DNA of 64,000 bases, from positions 91,557 to 155,556 of the forward strand of contig JBIIHQ010000007.1 of NCBI GenBank assembly GCA_044235645.1, written 5' to 3'. Origin of the DNA: OMIW01 sp044235645. Its GTDB lineage: Bacteria > Bdellovibrionota_C > UBA2361 > OMIW01. The notes below the pieces were generated by a model. It made no database searches, was not told the origin of the DNA, and saw nothing but the letters and a program-made list of their open reading frames with translations. Made by a program: the position numbers and the translations under genes. Positions 46,393-56,001 of this stretch are shown here, piece after piece; the first letter of the stretch is position 1; each line of letters begins with the position of its first letter.

Positions 46393-46430
46393 TGCTCCTC
46401 GGGTTGGGGGGCTATTTTTGCTCGAGGAGC
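46393..46430 (-). promoter_or_regulatory. hairpin occluding the lolA ribosome-binding site
   Basis: TGCTCCTCG (46393-46401 on the plus strand) and CGAGGAGCA (46422-46430) form a 9-bp stem. Read on the minus strand, the 3' arm contains GAGGAG, the best Shine-Dalgarno element for the lolA ATG at 46383, so the stem would hide it. Confidence 0.4.
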
Positions 46431-46934
46431 ACTATGCGGCAGTGGCGGGGGAAGTGCAAAGGGGACGTTGGGGGTTATCCGCAGAGCGACCAGCTGTACT
46501 CTCGTAAAATTCGAGGATTTTTCCCGACTGCTCACGGGTGCTTCCAGTCAACAGTTGCAAACCAAATACTCCCGGTACCGTTAACAGAAAGACTCTTCAG
46601 AACTTTCTCCCACCTCATCATCCTCCCTTTCCAGAAGAACCCCTTGAGCCCCCTTTTCGCAATCGGGCCCCGCCACGGCTTTTTACCCACGGAGAGCCTG
46701 TGCACCTCCTGCCGGCCTACGACTTGAACTTGTCGCAGATCACGGAGCCAGAACCCGACGAACTCACCCTCAGGCAAGCTTCAATATTTTCGGCGAAGGT
46801 CCCTCACACCGGTCCCACTCAGGCCACGCATCATTGACTGGTTCCGTCAAGAATTAGGTCGAGGAAATGTTCTGTGGCGATAGGCCGAGAAACAGCGCGC
46901 TTGATTTAACAGGCAATCTTTTCTCACCACCCTG
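46431..46934. other. intergenic region, nothing recognised
   Basis: About 500 bases between the lolA leader and a minus-strand hypothetical gene. Plus-strand frames here are Gly/Ser- or Pro-rich and lack ribosome-binding sites. I see no RNA gene. Confidence 0.35.
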
Positions 46935-47624
46935 CTACGCGGTGAGCGCTTCCAGCCGCTCCTTGCAGGCCTCAAGCCATCGATCGGCGGCCTGCAAAGC
47001 TCTGTTCGCTTCGAGCCCTCTGAACACACCCCCACCCGTCCCCGCACTCGATTGATCTATTTGCCGGAGCGCCACCTGTAACTTCTCTACTTCTCGTTTC
47101 GCCGATTCAAAGTCCCCCTTCGCAGCCATTATCTGGATTTGGCGCGGGAGCTCTCTCATACCCGCTACTACCATCCCGAGTTTGAATTGCTGCATCGATG
47201 GCTGTTCAGGACTGGCCGGATCCGTTCCGCTTTTTAGCACCCTCGAGAGGCCCTGGAGAACATCGGAAAGCGGTTTTCCCATCAGTTCCATCAGTTCGGT
47301 CGGTGGTTGTATCTGGAGGGTATTGGGTGTTTGAGGAGACGGGCTGCTTGACAGGGACCGTTGGCCTGTACCGAGGAACTCGCGGAAGTATGGGGAAGGC
47401 CCCAGTTCACCCTTTCCACCGTTGAGGATTCGCCATTCTTGCGGAGCGCCTCCCAGAGGCTCGGGAAGCCTTCCGTCCCTCAAGCCCAGTGGCCCCGTAC
47501 TCGCGGTCGGCCCGGTACTCGCGGTCCGCCCGTCCGGTTGATGCCCCACCTCTTCTGCAACCCGTACCACAGCCGAATCTCCATGCATCAACGGTGCCAT
47601 CACGAATAGCACCGTACCAAACAC
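46935..47624 (-). CDS. hypothetical protein, proline-rich then helical
   Basis: Up to 229 residues. The first half is Gly/Pro/Ser-rich and probably disordered. The second half, from about residue 108, is helical, with MELMGKPLSDVLQGLSRVL, GMVVAGMRELPRQIQIMAAK and a C-terminal ALQAADRWLEACKERLEAL. The GTG at 47624 is poorly supported as a start. A short hydrophobic N-terminus (TVLFVMAPLM) could be part of a signal. No family recognised. Bases 47625-47913 hold nothing convincing. Confidence 0.5.
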   Translation of the reverse strand: MFGTVLFVMAPLMHGDSAVVRVAEEVGHQPDGRTASTGPTASTGPLGLRDGRLPEPLGGAPQEWRILNGGKGELGPSPYFREFLGTGQRSLSSSPSPQTPNTLQIQPPTELMELMGKPLSDVLQGLSRVLKSGTDPASPEQPSMQQFKLGMVVAGMRELPRQIQIMAAKGDFESAKREVEKLQVALRQIDQSSAGTGGGVFRGLEANRALQAADRWLEACKERLEALTA

Positions 47625-47913
47625 CCTACTCGAAGGTTATCCCCCAAATCGCTCCAAATGTCACCTAAGCCACCCCGCCACCGAGTAAGACCTCCTCGAC
47701 TCATTTTGCCCCCCTTCTCTTCGCTCCTCACATGGAGTAGCCTCGGCTCCGGAGGCTGCCCCTGAGACGTATCTCGCTTTCCGAGCCACGATCGGCTTAT
47801 CAGGATCGTTTCCGCGAGAGGATACTGCCACTGGGCGATCAGTCCCTGCTCCTTCCCCCCTATTCCCCGAAGCGCCCGCTTCGAGATGTCTATACCCCGG
47901 AGGAATCCTTACT

Positions 47914-49200
47914 ATGAAGCTTGTCTCTCCCTCCCAAGCCGTATCCCTTATTCCTGCCAACTCCACCATCTTCATCCACAGCGTCGTCGCAGCCCCCTCC
48001 GTCCTCATCAACGCCCTGATGGAGCGCGCTGGCGAATTGTGCAATATGCAGATTGTCCAGATTCACACCGAGGGGCCCGCTCCCTATGCGGACCCAGCAT
48101 GGGGAAATACCTTTCGAACCACCTGTTTCTTCGTTGGATCCAACCTCCGTCAAGCCGTTGCCGAAGGGCGGGCTGATTACGCTCCGGTGTTTCTCAGCGA
48201 AGTTCCAGGAGTATTTCGATCTCGGACAGTAGCGGTTGATGTTGCGCTGATCCAGGTATCCCCCCCTGACCGTCACGGGTATGTGTCACTCGGGACATCC
48301 GTCGACATTTCTCTCGCCGCTATCGAGTCCGCCCGGCTCGTCATCGCACAGGTAAATCCACACATGCCGCGCACCCACGGAGATGGCATCATTCCTGTCT
48401 CGATGATTCATTACGGAGTCGAAGCCCCTGTGCCGTTACACGAGGTTTCTTCTCCACTTATTACCGCGGTTGAGTCTGCGATCGGTCGCAACGTCGCGAG
48501 CCTCGTTGAGGATGGAGCGACGCTTCAGATGGGAATAGGCTCGATCCCTGACGCTACCCTCAGCTTCCTGACCTCGCACCGAGACCTTGGGATACACACT
48601 GAGATGTTTTCCGAGGGGGTGATCGATCTCGCAGAAAAAGGAGTGATCACCGGCGCTAAGAAGAAGGTGCTTCCCCACAAGATTGTCGGAAGCTTCTTGA
48701 TGGGTACCCGTCGCCTGTACGACTTTGTTCACGACAATCCAAGTGTGATGATGCTCGAGAGTTCATTTGTGAACGATACCTCGGTCATCCGTCAGAATCC
48801 CCGCGTTACGGCGATTAATAGCGCAATCGAGGTCGATATTACCGGCCAAGTCTGCGCCGATTCGATCGGCACCCGCCACTACTCCGGGATTGGCGGGCAG
48901 ATGGACTTCATGCGGGGTGCGACTCTCTCCGAGGGAGGAAAAGCGATTATCGCGATGCCCTCGACAACAACTTCGGGGGTAAGTCGAATCACGGCAACCC
49001 TGAACCAGGGAGCAGGGGTGGTAACCACCCGAGGCCATGTACGGTACGTCGTCACCGAGTACGGGGTCGCCGAGCTCTACGCCAAGCCGCTCAGAGAACG
49101 AGCGCGCGCCCTCATCGCCATAGCCCACCCCGATCATCGCGAGACTCTTGAGCGGCAGGCGCTTGAGCGCTATCGAGTGTTGGGGCGGGACCCGAGGTAA
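47914..49200 (+). CDS. acetyl-CoA hydrolase/transferase family CoA-transferase
   Basis: A 428-residue class I CoA-transferase of the 4-hydroxybutyrate/acetate CoA-transferase type. Domain 1 contains ALIQVSPPDRHGYVSLGTS; the catalytic Glu lies in LGIHTEMFSEGVIDL near residue 230, and the C-terminal RHYSGIGGQMDF and VTEYGVAELYAKPLRERARAL segments are diagnostic. It moves CoA between short acids such as acetate, butyrate and hydroxybutyrate. CGGAGGA precedes the ATG by about nine bases, a good start. It stands alone between minus-strand genes. Confidence 0.9.
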   Translation: MKLVSPSQAVSLIPANSTIFIHSVVAAPSVLINALMERAGELCNMQIVQIHTEGPAPYADPAWGNTFRTTCFFVGSNLRQAVAEGRADYAPVFLSEVPGVFRSRTVAVDVALIQVSPPDRHGYVSLGTSVDISLAAIESARLVIAQVNPHMPRTHGDGIIPVSMIHYGVEAPVPLHEVSSPLITAVESAIGRNVASLVEDGATLQMGIGSIPDATLSFLTSHRDLGIHTEMFSEGVIDLAEKGVITGAKKKVLPHKIVGSFLMGTRRLYDFVHDNPSVMMLESSFVNDTSVIRQNPRVTAINSAIEVDITGQVCADSIGTRHYSGIGGQMDFMRGATLSEGGKAIIAMPSTTTSGVSRITATLNQGAGVVTTRGHVRYVVTEYGVAELYAKPLRERARALIAIAHPDHRETLERQALERYRVLGRDPR

Positions 49201-49380
49201 CGGCAACAGAGAGCGCCGCGTACCTTTGCCGGAACGTCTGATTAATCCCCGCTTCGCGTTCGTGATAGTTTGCCTGACGCAAACCTGACGAGGTTCCCAT
49301 TAACAGAACAGATGCCCTCAGCAGAGCAGTGCACACGGGCGGACGACTGTGTTCTCATCGGTCGTCAGTCTCCCCCCCAC

Positions 49381-50598
49381 CTACCCCACTCGCCGATTCC
49401 CCTTCGCCCGAGCCGCCATTTGAACCTGCGGTCGTTGCGCGGGGGCACCCTTGTCCTTGCCATGAAACAGATAGTTTCTTGGATCAACGGGTCTGCCTCG
49501 GACCTGAACCTCAAAGTGAAGGTGCGAGCCGGTTGATCGTCCAGAGGAACCACACCGACCTATAGTGGTGCCTCGACCAACCCGCATGCCGACCCGCACT
49601 GCGGCGGCTGAGAGATGGGCGTATCGGGTCACGATATCGCCGCCGTGCGCGATATCAACGACGAGCCCATAGGTGCTGTGACGACCGACGGCGTTCACGA
49701 TACCCACTGCGGATGACTGGATCGGAGCGCCGCGTGCACAATCGATATCCATTCCCTCGTGCATCCGGCGACCACCGGAGAACGGGGATGTGCGAACTCC
49801 GTAATGCGACGTCACTCGCCCTGCTATCGGCACCATGAGGGGCACCGAGGGCAGGGGGAGGTTTTGCGAGACGAGCGCATGCGGGGATGCAACTGACGAG
49901 CTCAATCCCCGCCGCGCAATCGAAATAGTTCTGATCCGTTGAGGCGTGCTGCTCGCCGTGGCAGAGCGCTTGCAACCGTCCTGTGAGGGTGCACATTCGC
50001 TCTCTGCCCCTCCGACGCCTCCCCTTTCTCGGTTCTCTCTTCCCATCATCCACCATGGGCCAACATCCCCGAAAGAGGTCCATTCGTCCTCAGGTTTGGT
50101 CTGTGGCGCGGATTCAGGGGCAGCTGTCGAGATCGTCGGACTCACTCCGAACTGCCCTCGCTTGAGCAATGCCCGGGCACGGAACGATATACGCGCCACC
50201 TGCGCCTGAAGGTCAGCAGCACTGCGCTCGAGGGATGACTTTTGCTCGGTCAGAGAAGCGATTGTCGAGGTGTAATTCTGAGACAAGGCCGCGAGCCGCG
50301 CATAGTCGACAACGGCCCACAGGCCTCCGGCCGCAAGCGCGATCATCACGAGCACCAACGCCACCCCTAACCCCCACGAGCACGAGACCTGACGCTGCTC
50401 ACCTTTGAACGGGAGCACAACGACGATGCGATGGAGTTCGTTTATCCCAACTGATTCGCGACCAGAGGCTGAAGGGGCGACGGCACCTGAGGTCGTCCCG
50501 GTTTGCCCCGAACCCGACCTGGATTGTTGATGATCTCTTTTCACAACCCGTCCCTTCGAAGGTGGGTCGGCTCGGCGTCTTCGACGATTATCTTTCAT
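49381..50598 (-). CDS. M23-family metallopeptidase, membrane-anchored
   Basis: A 405-residue protein: basic cytoplasmic N-terminus, one membrane helix (about 75-98), a short coiled coil (SLTEQKSSLERSAADLQAQVA), a low-complexity linker and a C-terminal LytM domain. The zinc ligands appear as HEGMDID and HLHFEVQ, and GRVTSHYGVR and YGLVVDIAHG complete the fold. Such enzymes, or their degenerate forms, cut peptide cross-bridges or activate amidases during cell-wall remodelling. All ligands look intact, so activity is likely. The ATG lacks a clear ribosome-binding site. Confidence 0.88.
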   Translation of the reverse strand: MKDNRRRRRADPPSKGRVVKRDHQQSRSGSGQTGTTSGAVAPSASGRESVGINELHRIVVVLPFKGEQRQVSCSWGLGVALVLVMIALAAGGLWAVVDYARLAALSQNYTSTIASLTEQKSSLERSAADLQAQVARISFRARALLKRGQFGVSPTISTAAPESAPQTKPEDEWTSFGDVGPWWMMGRENRERGGVGGAESECAPSQDGCKRSATASSTPQRIRTISIARRGLSSSVASPHALVSQNLPLPSVPLMVPIAGRVTSHYGVRTSPFSGGRRMHEGMDIDCARGAPIQSSAVGIVNAVGRHSTYGLVVDIAHGGDIVTRYAHLSAAAVRVGMRVGRGTTIGRCGSSGRSTGSHLHFEVQVRGRPVDPRNYLFHGKDKGAPAQRPQVQMAARAKGNRRVG

Positions 50599-50897
50599 GG
50601 CGCATATCGTTCAACGCGCACCTTGCACAGGGCGCTCAGGGAGGTGGTGTAGCGAGAATGCGCTCAAAAGCGACCACGCCCCCGACGGGGAGATACCCTC
50701 CCTCGATCGGGCAGGGTCAGCGGACTCCCTCTGGACAAAATTTTATTACAACAAACGTAAATCCCCGTTAGGCTACGCAAACCGGCAGAGAAAAACAACC
50801 CGTTTTAACGTGGGCGGTATACAATTTGAACATAAATCGTCTATAATCAAGTAGTTAGCTTGACCTGAAAGAGGCACAGACGACTGGATATGTGCGC

Positions 50898-52544
50898 TTA
50901 TTTGAGCTCTAACAACTCCCGTGCTGATTCTTTAGCTGCCTTGGTGATCTCCTCTCCCGCCAACATTCGAGCTACCTCGATGACTCGTTCTTCGCGTGAG
51001 AGCGACCGCACAACTGAGCGAGTGCGATCATCCTGAATTTTGGTGACGAGAAGATGAGTATCAGCCAGCGAGGCGACCTGCGGGAGATGGGTGATACAGA
51101 TCACCTGCGAATCGCGAGCAAGGGCTTTTAATTTCAGACCAACTGCGCGAGCGACTCCTCCAGAGATACCGGTGTCAACCTCATCGAACACGAGCACATT
51201 CACCCCAGAGCGATCCCGAAGGACCTTTTTGCACACAAGCAGGATGCGGGAGAGCTCACCACCGGAAGCAATCTGCCGAAGCGGGCGGAGCGCCTCACCT
51301 CTATTGCTCGAAAGAAGGAACTGGGCTCGTTCGAAGCCGGTGGGCCCCAGCTCGCTCTGCGGTGTCTGTTCGACGAGGAGCCGCGCTCCCTTCATATTCA
51401 CCTCGGCCAGCTCTCGCTCAACCTGCGCGGCAAGCTCCCGGCCAGCCTGAACTCGGCGACGAGAGAGCTCGTGAGCAATCTTTTCGGCACCGGTTCGGCT
51501 TTCGGCGACCCGCTGATGCAGCAGCTCAGTTCGGGTCTCGTCCTCAAGGGTGTCGAGCTCCTCGCTCGCTTTGTGGAGGAGTTCAACGAGCCCACTATCG
51601 TCGGTGCGGTACTTGCGCTCGAGGCGGGCGACCTCCGCGAGGTGATCGCGCAGCCGTTCGAGCTCTTGTTCGTCGATCTCGAGCGAGGCGGCGTATGCCC
51701 CGAGGTCGCGCACCCCCTCGCGGAGGAGAAGCTGCGCTGAGGTGAGCTGCTCGATGATCGGCATAAGCGCGGCATCGAGCCGACCAAGCTCAGCGAGCTG
51801 GTGAAGCGCACTCCTGACCCCGGCAAGTGCTCCCTGCTCATCGGTAAGGAGCTGCTCGATCCCCTGAACACCCCCGACAAGCCGCTCTCCGTTAGCCAAT
51901 CGACTGACCCGCTCCTCGAGCGATCGGCGAATGCCAACCGCGAGGTCAGTACGAGTGAGCTCCTCAACCGTCGTGGTAAGCTCCTCCCGTCGAGCCTGCA
52001 GTCGGCGGAGATCTTTCTCTCGCGAATTGAGCCGCTCAAGAAGCTCCCGATACGTCGCATAAAGTCCCGCATATTCGGTAGTGAGCGCCTCATTATCGGC
52101 AAAGCTATCGAGGAGCGCGAGATGATACGATGGATCAAGCAATCTGACATGGTGTGATTGACCGCAGATATTAACGAGCCGCGACACGATCTCCTCAAGA
52201 AGAGCAATCGTACCGATCCGCCCGTTGATATACACCCGTCCCCGACCCTGAGCCCCGACCGTGCGCACGATGGACAGCTCCTCTCCACGCGCGCAATCGG
52301 GAAGCTCTGCGACGGTTCGCTCATTGACGCGGGTCAGGTCAAAAAGGGCTTCAACTTCAAGCGCATCCGAGCCGTGACGGACTGCGTGGGGTCGCGGCTT
52401 ACCCCCGAGGATAAGCTCGAGAGCACTCAGAATAATCGACTTACCCGCTCCCGTTTCTCCAGAGAGCACATTGAGACCGGGGCCAAAGAGGACCGATTGC
52501 TCCTCGATGATGGCGAAGTTTGCGATCTTCAGCTCAACCAGCAT
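50898..52544 (-). CDS. recN: DNA repair protein RecN
   Basis: An SMC-like ATPase of about 548 residues acting in double-strand break repair. Walker A is SGETGAGKSIILSALEL near the N-terminus; a long coiled-coil middle (about 150-370) contains YRELLERLNSREKDLRRLQA, and the C-terminal half has the signature region around IASGGELSRILLV and Walker B VLVFDEVDTGISGG. GGAG lies six bases before the ATG at 52544, which is preferred over the frame opening at 52601. It follows a large unknown gene on the same strand by 89 bases. Bases 50599-50897 upstream of the M23 gene hold no gene. Confidence 0.95.
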   Translation of the reverse strand: MLVELKIANFAIIEEQSVLFGPGLNVLSGETGAGKSIILSALELILGGKPRPHAVRHGSDALEVEALFDLTRVNERTVAELPDCARGEELSIVRTVGAQGRGRVYINGRIGTIALLEEIVSRLVNICGQSHHVRLLDPSYHLALLDSFADNEALTTEYAGLYATYRELLERLNSREKDLRRLQARREELTTTVEELTRTDLAVGIRRSLEERVSRLANGERLVGGVQGIEQLLTDEQGALAGVRSALHQLAELGRLDAALMPIIEQLTSAQLLLREGVRDLGAYAASLEIDEQELERLRDHLAEVARLERKYRTDDSGLVELLHKASEELDTLEDETRTELLHQRVAESRTGAEKIAHELSRRRVQAGRELAAQVERELAEVNMKGARLLVEQTPQSELGPTGFERAQFLLSSNRGEALRPLRQIASGGELSRILLVCKKVLRDRSGVNVLVFDEVDTGISGGVARAVGLKLKALARDSQVICITHLPQVASLADTHLLVTKIQDDRTRSVVRSLSREERVIEVARMLAGEEITKAAKESARELLELK

Positions 52545-52633
52545 GGGTTTCTCCGGGTTTTTGCATATCAGGTTCACCTGCGTAACAGGGTAACTGTGCA
52601 CAGGGGATGACGATGCATGCCCTTGTGTTAGGT

Positions 52634-54349
52634 CTAGAGCGGAGCCATGTCTCCCCTTTGTCCATCGGTGAATCCTCCAAACGATCCCTCGAGCCGCTCA
52701 AAAGCGCGAGTCAGGCCCTTCAAAAGAAACCTCTCATGCTCTCGCGATAGTGGTGCTCCCCACGCGAGCAGCCATACCCGTTGCTCTTTCACAAGAAGCT
52801 GCCAACGACGGAGCATTTCATCCGCTCTTTTGTCGGCTGGATTCCCTGCGCTGTCTCGCGCTGATGCGAGCGACCCAACAATCCACTCCAAAGCCCCTTC
52901 GGGCTCGCGGGAACGAACCGCTTCGCACAAGACGACCTCGGGATAGAGCAACACGGCGTCCCGGATGACCACCTGCAAGGTCTGTTGTGCTGTCGGCGAT
53001 AGTAAACCGTTCGCATGGTGAGCGAAAAGGGATTGCATCGCGATGGGGCACCCCTTCATCTGCTGGGTCAACGCCCCTAACATCTCCCGATACAGCGCAA
53101 CACCTGCCTCGCCGAGGGTAAGAGCTTCTCGAGAAAGCTGTTCGAGTTCGTCTGAACGGAGAATACTCGATGAGCTGGGAGCCTGGCTTCTGCCCAGGTA
53201 CCGCGCGATTCGGACAAGCGCTCGCACGGCGGATGAAGCCTCCCGATTTGAACGTCTTTCCTCAACCGGAACCGCCCTAATAATCTGCAAGGCCTCAGAA
53301 AACGCTGCGTGCGCTATCGGCATCTGAACGAGGCTTGGAGGGGGTAGGAGCAATGAATGCATGGATTCAGAGCTGAGCCACTTTTGAACTCCGGGAATCT
53401 TCGCAAACGCGACTACTTCTTGGGGATTTACCCCATTCCCGCCGATTGCCTGCATCATCGGCCTCAACACCGCCCCTAATTCCTCCGGTGAGAGAGGATA
53501 CCCGAGAGAACGCTTGAGCGTCTCAACAGCCGTCTTGCCTCTATCACGGACAATAAGGTGCTCAAGGTTTTTGCGGGCCTGTTCACGAAAAGGTGTAAGG
53601 GCGATCTCAAACGCAGGCGTATCCCGATCGAATAACCGCTCCACCCGCTGCAGCAACCGGATCGAATCGTGTAGCTGCAGGGCGAGCACCGCGATACCTT
53701 CTCCACTTCCCATCCCCGAACGGAAAGAGAGCGATTCGGAGACAAAGGTATCAAAGACCGATTCGAAAAGCTCACGTTGAATGTTTTTATCAACTGCCCC
53801 GATTACCCGTATCATACCCGCCCTGTTATCGGGGTTCACCGATGAAACGAATATTCGGTGGAGCAATACACCGGCTGCTGGATGGAGGTGAACTACCGCA
53901 TCAAGCGCCTCTTTAGAACCATACGGTTCATCCTTTCGGGAGGCGCGGCGCAACGCGATAGTAGCGACCTGCTCAAGAAATGCCGATCGGATCGGATTGT
54001 CGCTCGGGAGTTTTAGTAACACCGCCAGAGATTCTTTGTCATTCGGCGGTACCTCGGGCCGAGCGAGAGAGCGACCTGTTTCAAAGAGGAGCAGGAGACT
54101 TCGCTCGGGATCTGTCAGCTGCCCTCGAGTCGGGGGCTCACGAACAAGGTGCAGACTCGCATTAAATAGGCGTGCCGCCCCTTCCCGCTCTGAGACTAAA
54201 CCGAGTGTTCGGGGGAGATCATCCGCAGCTATCTCCTGCCGGGCACGCCACGTTGACCTGAGGTAGAGGTCAGCCTCTCGGAACTGATCACCGGCTACGT
54301 TGGTAGCGCGCGAATCCTCATAAGATTGATGGGAGCTGAGTTCGGTCAT
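52634..54349 (-). CDS. hypothetical large helical protein upstream of recN
   Basis: About 571 residues without signal peptide or membrane helices. Composition is rich in Ala, Leu, Arg and Glu, suggesting an all-helical, perhaps repeat-like (armadillo/TPR-like) solenoid, but no repeat consensus is clear. ATG at 54349 is the probable start; the frame opens at 54406. I do not recognise it. The same-strand position before recN hints at shared transcription, nothing more. Confidence 0.6.
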   Translation of the reverse strand: MTELSSHQSYEDSRATNVAGDQFREADLYLRSTWRARQEIAADDLPRTLGLVSEREGAARLFNASLHLVREPPTRGQLTDPERSLLLLFETGRSLARPEVPPNDKESLAVLLKLPSDNPIRSAFLEQVATIALRRASRKDEPYGSKEALDAVVHLHPAAGVLLHRIFVSSVNPDNRAGMIRVIGAVDKNIQRELFESVFDTFVSESLSFRSGMGSGEGIAVLALQLHDSIRLLQRVERLFDRDTPAFEIALTPFREQARKNLEHLIVRDRGKTAVETLKRSLGYPLSPEELGAVLRPMMQAIGGNGVNPQEVVAFAKIPGVQKWLSSESMHSLLLPPPSLVQMPIAHAAFSEALQIIRAVPVEERRSNREASSAVRALVRIARYLGRSQAPSSSSILRSDELEQLSREALTLGEAGVALYREMLGALTQQMKGCPIAMQSLFAHHANGLLSPTAQQTLQVVIRDAVLLYPEVVLCEAVRSREPEGALEWIVGSLASARDSAGNPADKRADEMLRRWQLLVKEQRVWLLAWGAPLSREHERFLLKGLTRAFERLEGSFGGFTDGQRGDMAPL

Positions 54350-54766
54350 AATCGGATTTCCGAGAGATTCCTCACGCACACAAAATCTAATCCGAAGGAC
54401 ACGCAACAGACAGCCCTCGACTACCCAGCTTCGACCTCATCTAGCCACTTATCTCACGAAATGTTTGCATCCATTTAAGGTCTAGCCCCCGTCCCCCCTT
54501 GGCGGGTAAACTCCATCGTAAGAAGCGTCTGCGACCCGAAGACCGGCGAGGGTCCCCATTTCCGAGTCGTGACCGAGACAGGTGGCACCCCGCTGGACGC
54601 AATCGTGCCGAGCTCGGCTGTCCGCCTATGGTAGCAGTCGAACCAAACCCCGTCATCTAGTCACGTGCGGGGGCCCTTTGGTTTCCAAAATAGTGCTCTC
54701 CGTCTGCTCTTTTGCTCGGGATGCATCACGCAAACTTTCGACAGCACAGCCCCTATAGGAGCCGCC
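54350..54766. other. divergent intergenic region, no gene
   Basis: About 420 bases between the minus-strand hypothetical gene and the AhpD-like gene. A frame reaching back to 54665 exists ahead of the AhpD-like gene but is not used, given the good ribosome-binding site at 54767. No RNA gene seen. Confidence 0.4.
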
Positions 54767-55300
54767 ATGCCACGCATACACCCCGTCTCTGACCATGACG
54801 CCCGCGGACGAACCCGTGAGCTTATCGACTCATTGAAAACAAAACTTGGCACCTGCCCGAATATCTACCGGACCCTTGCTCACTCCCCGGCCGCCCTTGA
54901 GGGGGTGCTTCACCTGACTCAGTCCCTCACCGGTACAAGCCTCTCCGGTCAGGATCGTGAGCGCATTGCCCTCCTCAGTGCTCAACTCAATCAATGTGGC
55001 TACTGTCTGTCAGCCCATACCTTGATTGGCGGAATGACGGGGCTGAGTCATGATGATATTCACGCTGCTCGAAAGGGCGAGGCTTCCGATCCGAAGAGTC
55101 AAGCGATGTTGACCCTCGCCGAATCAATCATCGCGACTCAGGGCAACGTGCCCGACGATGTCATCGAGAGGGCGCGGGCTGCCAATCTCACTGAAGCGGA
55201 GATTGTTGAAACGGTCGTCGTGGTGGCAATGAATATTCTCACAAATTTCTTCAATCATGTTGCGGACACCGAGATCGACTTTCCGAAGGTGGCAATATGA
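54767..55300 (+). CDS. AhpD/carboxymuconolactone decarboxylase-family peroxidase-like protein
   Basis: A 177-residue all-helical protein of the AhpD-like/CMD superfamily. The redox motif CGYCLSAHTLIG near residue 80 has both cysteines and the following His. DRERIALLSAQLNQ before it and the later NLTEAEIVETVVVVAMN are typical. Members reduce peroxides using a thiol partner. TAGGAG lies five bases before the ATG at 54767. The stop overlaps the start of the glutathione peroxidase gene, supporting a joint role in peroxide removal. Confidence 0.88.
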   Translation: MPRIHPVSDHDARGRTRELIDSLKTKLGTCPNIYRTLAHSPAALEGVLHLTQSLTGTSLSGQDRERIALLSAQLNQCGYCLSAHTLIGGMTGLSHDDIHAARKGEASDPKSQAMLTLAESIIATQGNVPDDVIERARAANLTEAEIVETVVVVAMNILTNFFNHVADTEIDFPKVAI

Positions 55301-55971
55301 TGAGTGATATGGGAGAATTGGGCTCTCCAACATTTGATCACATTTCTTCGTTGCGCCGTTTCTTGATGTTTTGGTGTGGAGTTCTCATGAGCATTCTTGG
55401 CACCCTTTTTGGACAGAGCACTGCCGTCGCCGACGGTCGCTCTGCATATGATTTTTCCTTCGCTGAGCTGCGGGGCGGTGCTCCCCTTCCCCTCACCCAG
55501 TTCTCCGGCAAGGTACTCCTTGTGGTTAATACCGCCTCCAAATGTGGCTTTACGGGTCAGTATGAGGGCCTCGAGAAATTGTACGAAACGTATCGTGAGC
55601 AGGGATTGGTTGTTATCGGGGTGCCAAGTAACGATTTTGGTCACCAAGAACCGGGCTCAGCAGAGGAGATAGCCTCTTTCTGTAAATTGAACTACGGAGT
55701 CACCTTTCCGGTGACCGCCAAGGAGGTGGTATCAGGCGATACGGCACACCCTTTCTACCGATGGGCGAAGGAGACCCTTGGGTTTGGCACCGCGCCAAAG
55801 TGGAACTTCCATAAATATCTCATCAACCGGGACGGGAAACTGGTCGATTACTTTCACTCAACAACGACACCAGCTTCAAGTCGATTGATAGAGGCGATAG
55901 AGAAATTGCTTTCAGAGCCCGCGGTGGGAAAGCCGTCGTCCGAGAAAGCGGCCGAAGCCGTCCCAGAGTGA
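55297..55971 (+). CDS. glutathione peroxidase family protein
   Basis: A 224-residue thiol peroxidase. The peroxidatic Cys is in VNTASKCGFTGQYEGL; the other tetrad residues appear in GVPSNDFGHQEPGS (Gln) and KWNFHKYLI (Trp, Asn). It uses Cys rather than selenocysteine. An N-terminal hydrophobic segment (about residues 22-45, MFWCGVLMSILGTLFGQ) suggests export or membrane anchoring, so it may act in the periplasm. It overlaps the AhpD-like gene by four bases. Confidence 0.9.
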   Translation: MMSDMGELGSPTFDHISSLRRFLMFWCGVLMSILGTLFGQSTAVADGRSAYDFSFAELRGGAPLPLTQFSGKVLLVVNTASKCGFTGQYEGLEKLYETYREQGLVVIGVPSNDFGHQEPGSAEEIASFCKLNYGVTFPVTAKEVVSGDTAHPFYRWAKETLGFGTAPKWNFHKYLINRDGKLVDYFHSTTTPASSRLIEAIEKLLSEPAVGKPSSEKAAEAVPE

Positions 55972-56001
55972 CATTCGACCATTACCAGTGATTGAACGGC
56001 C

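Noticed and set aside
47661..48044. 127-codon minus-strand frame
   Set aside because: It overlaps the N-terminal coding region of the CoA-transferase, which has a strong ribosome-binding site, and its composition is Gly/Ser/Arg-rich.
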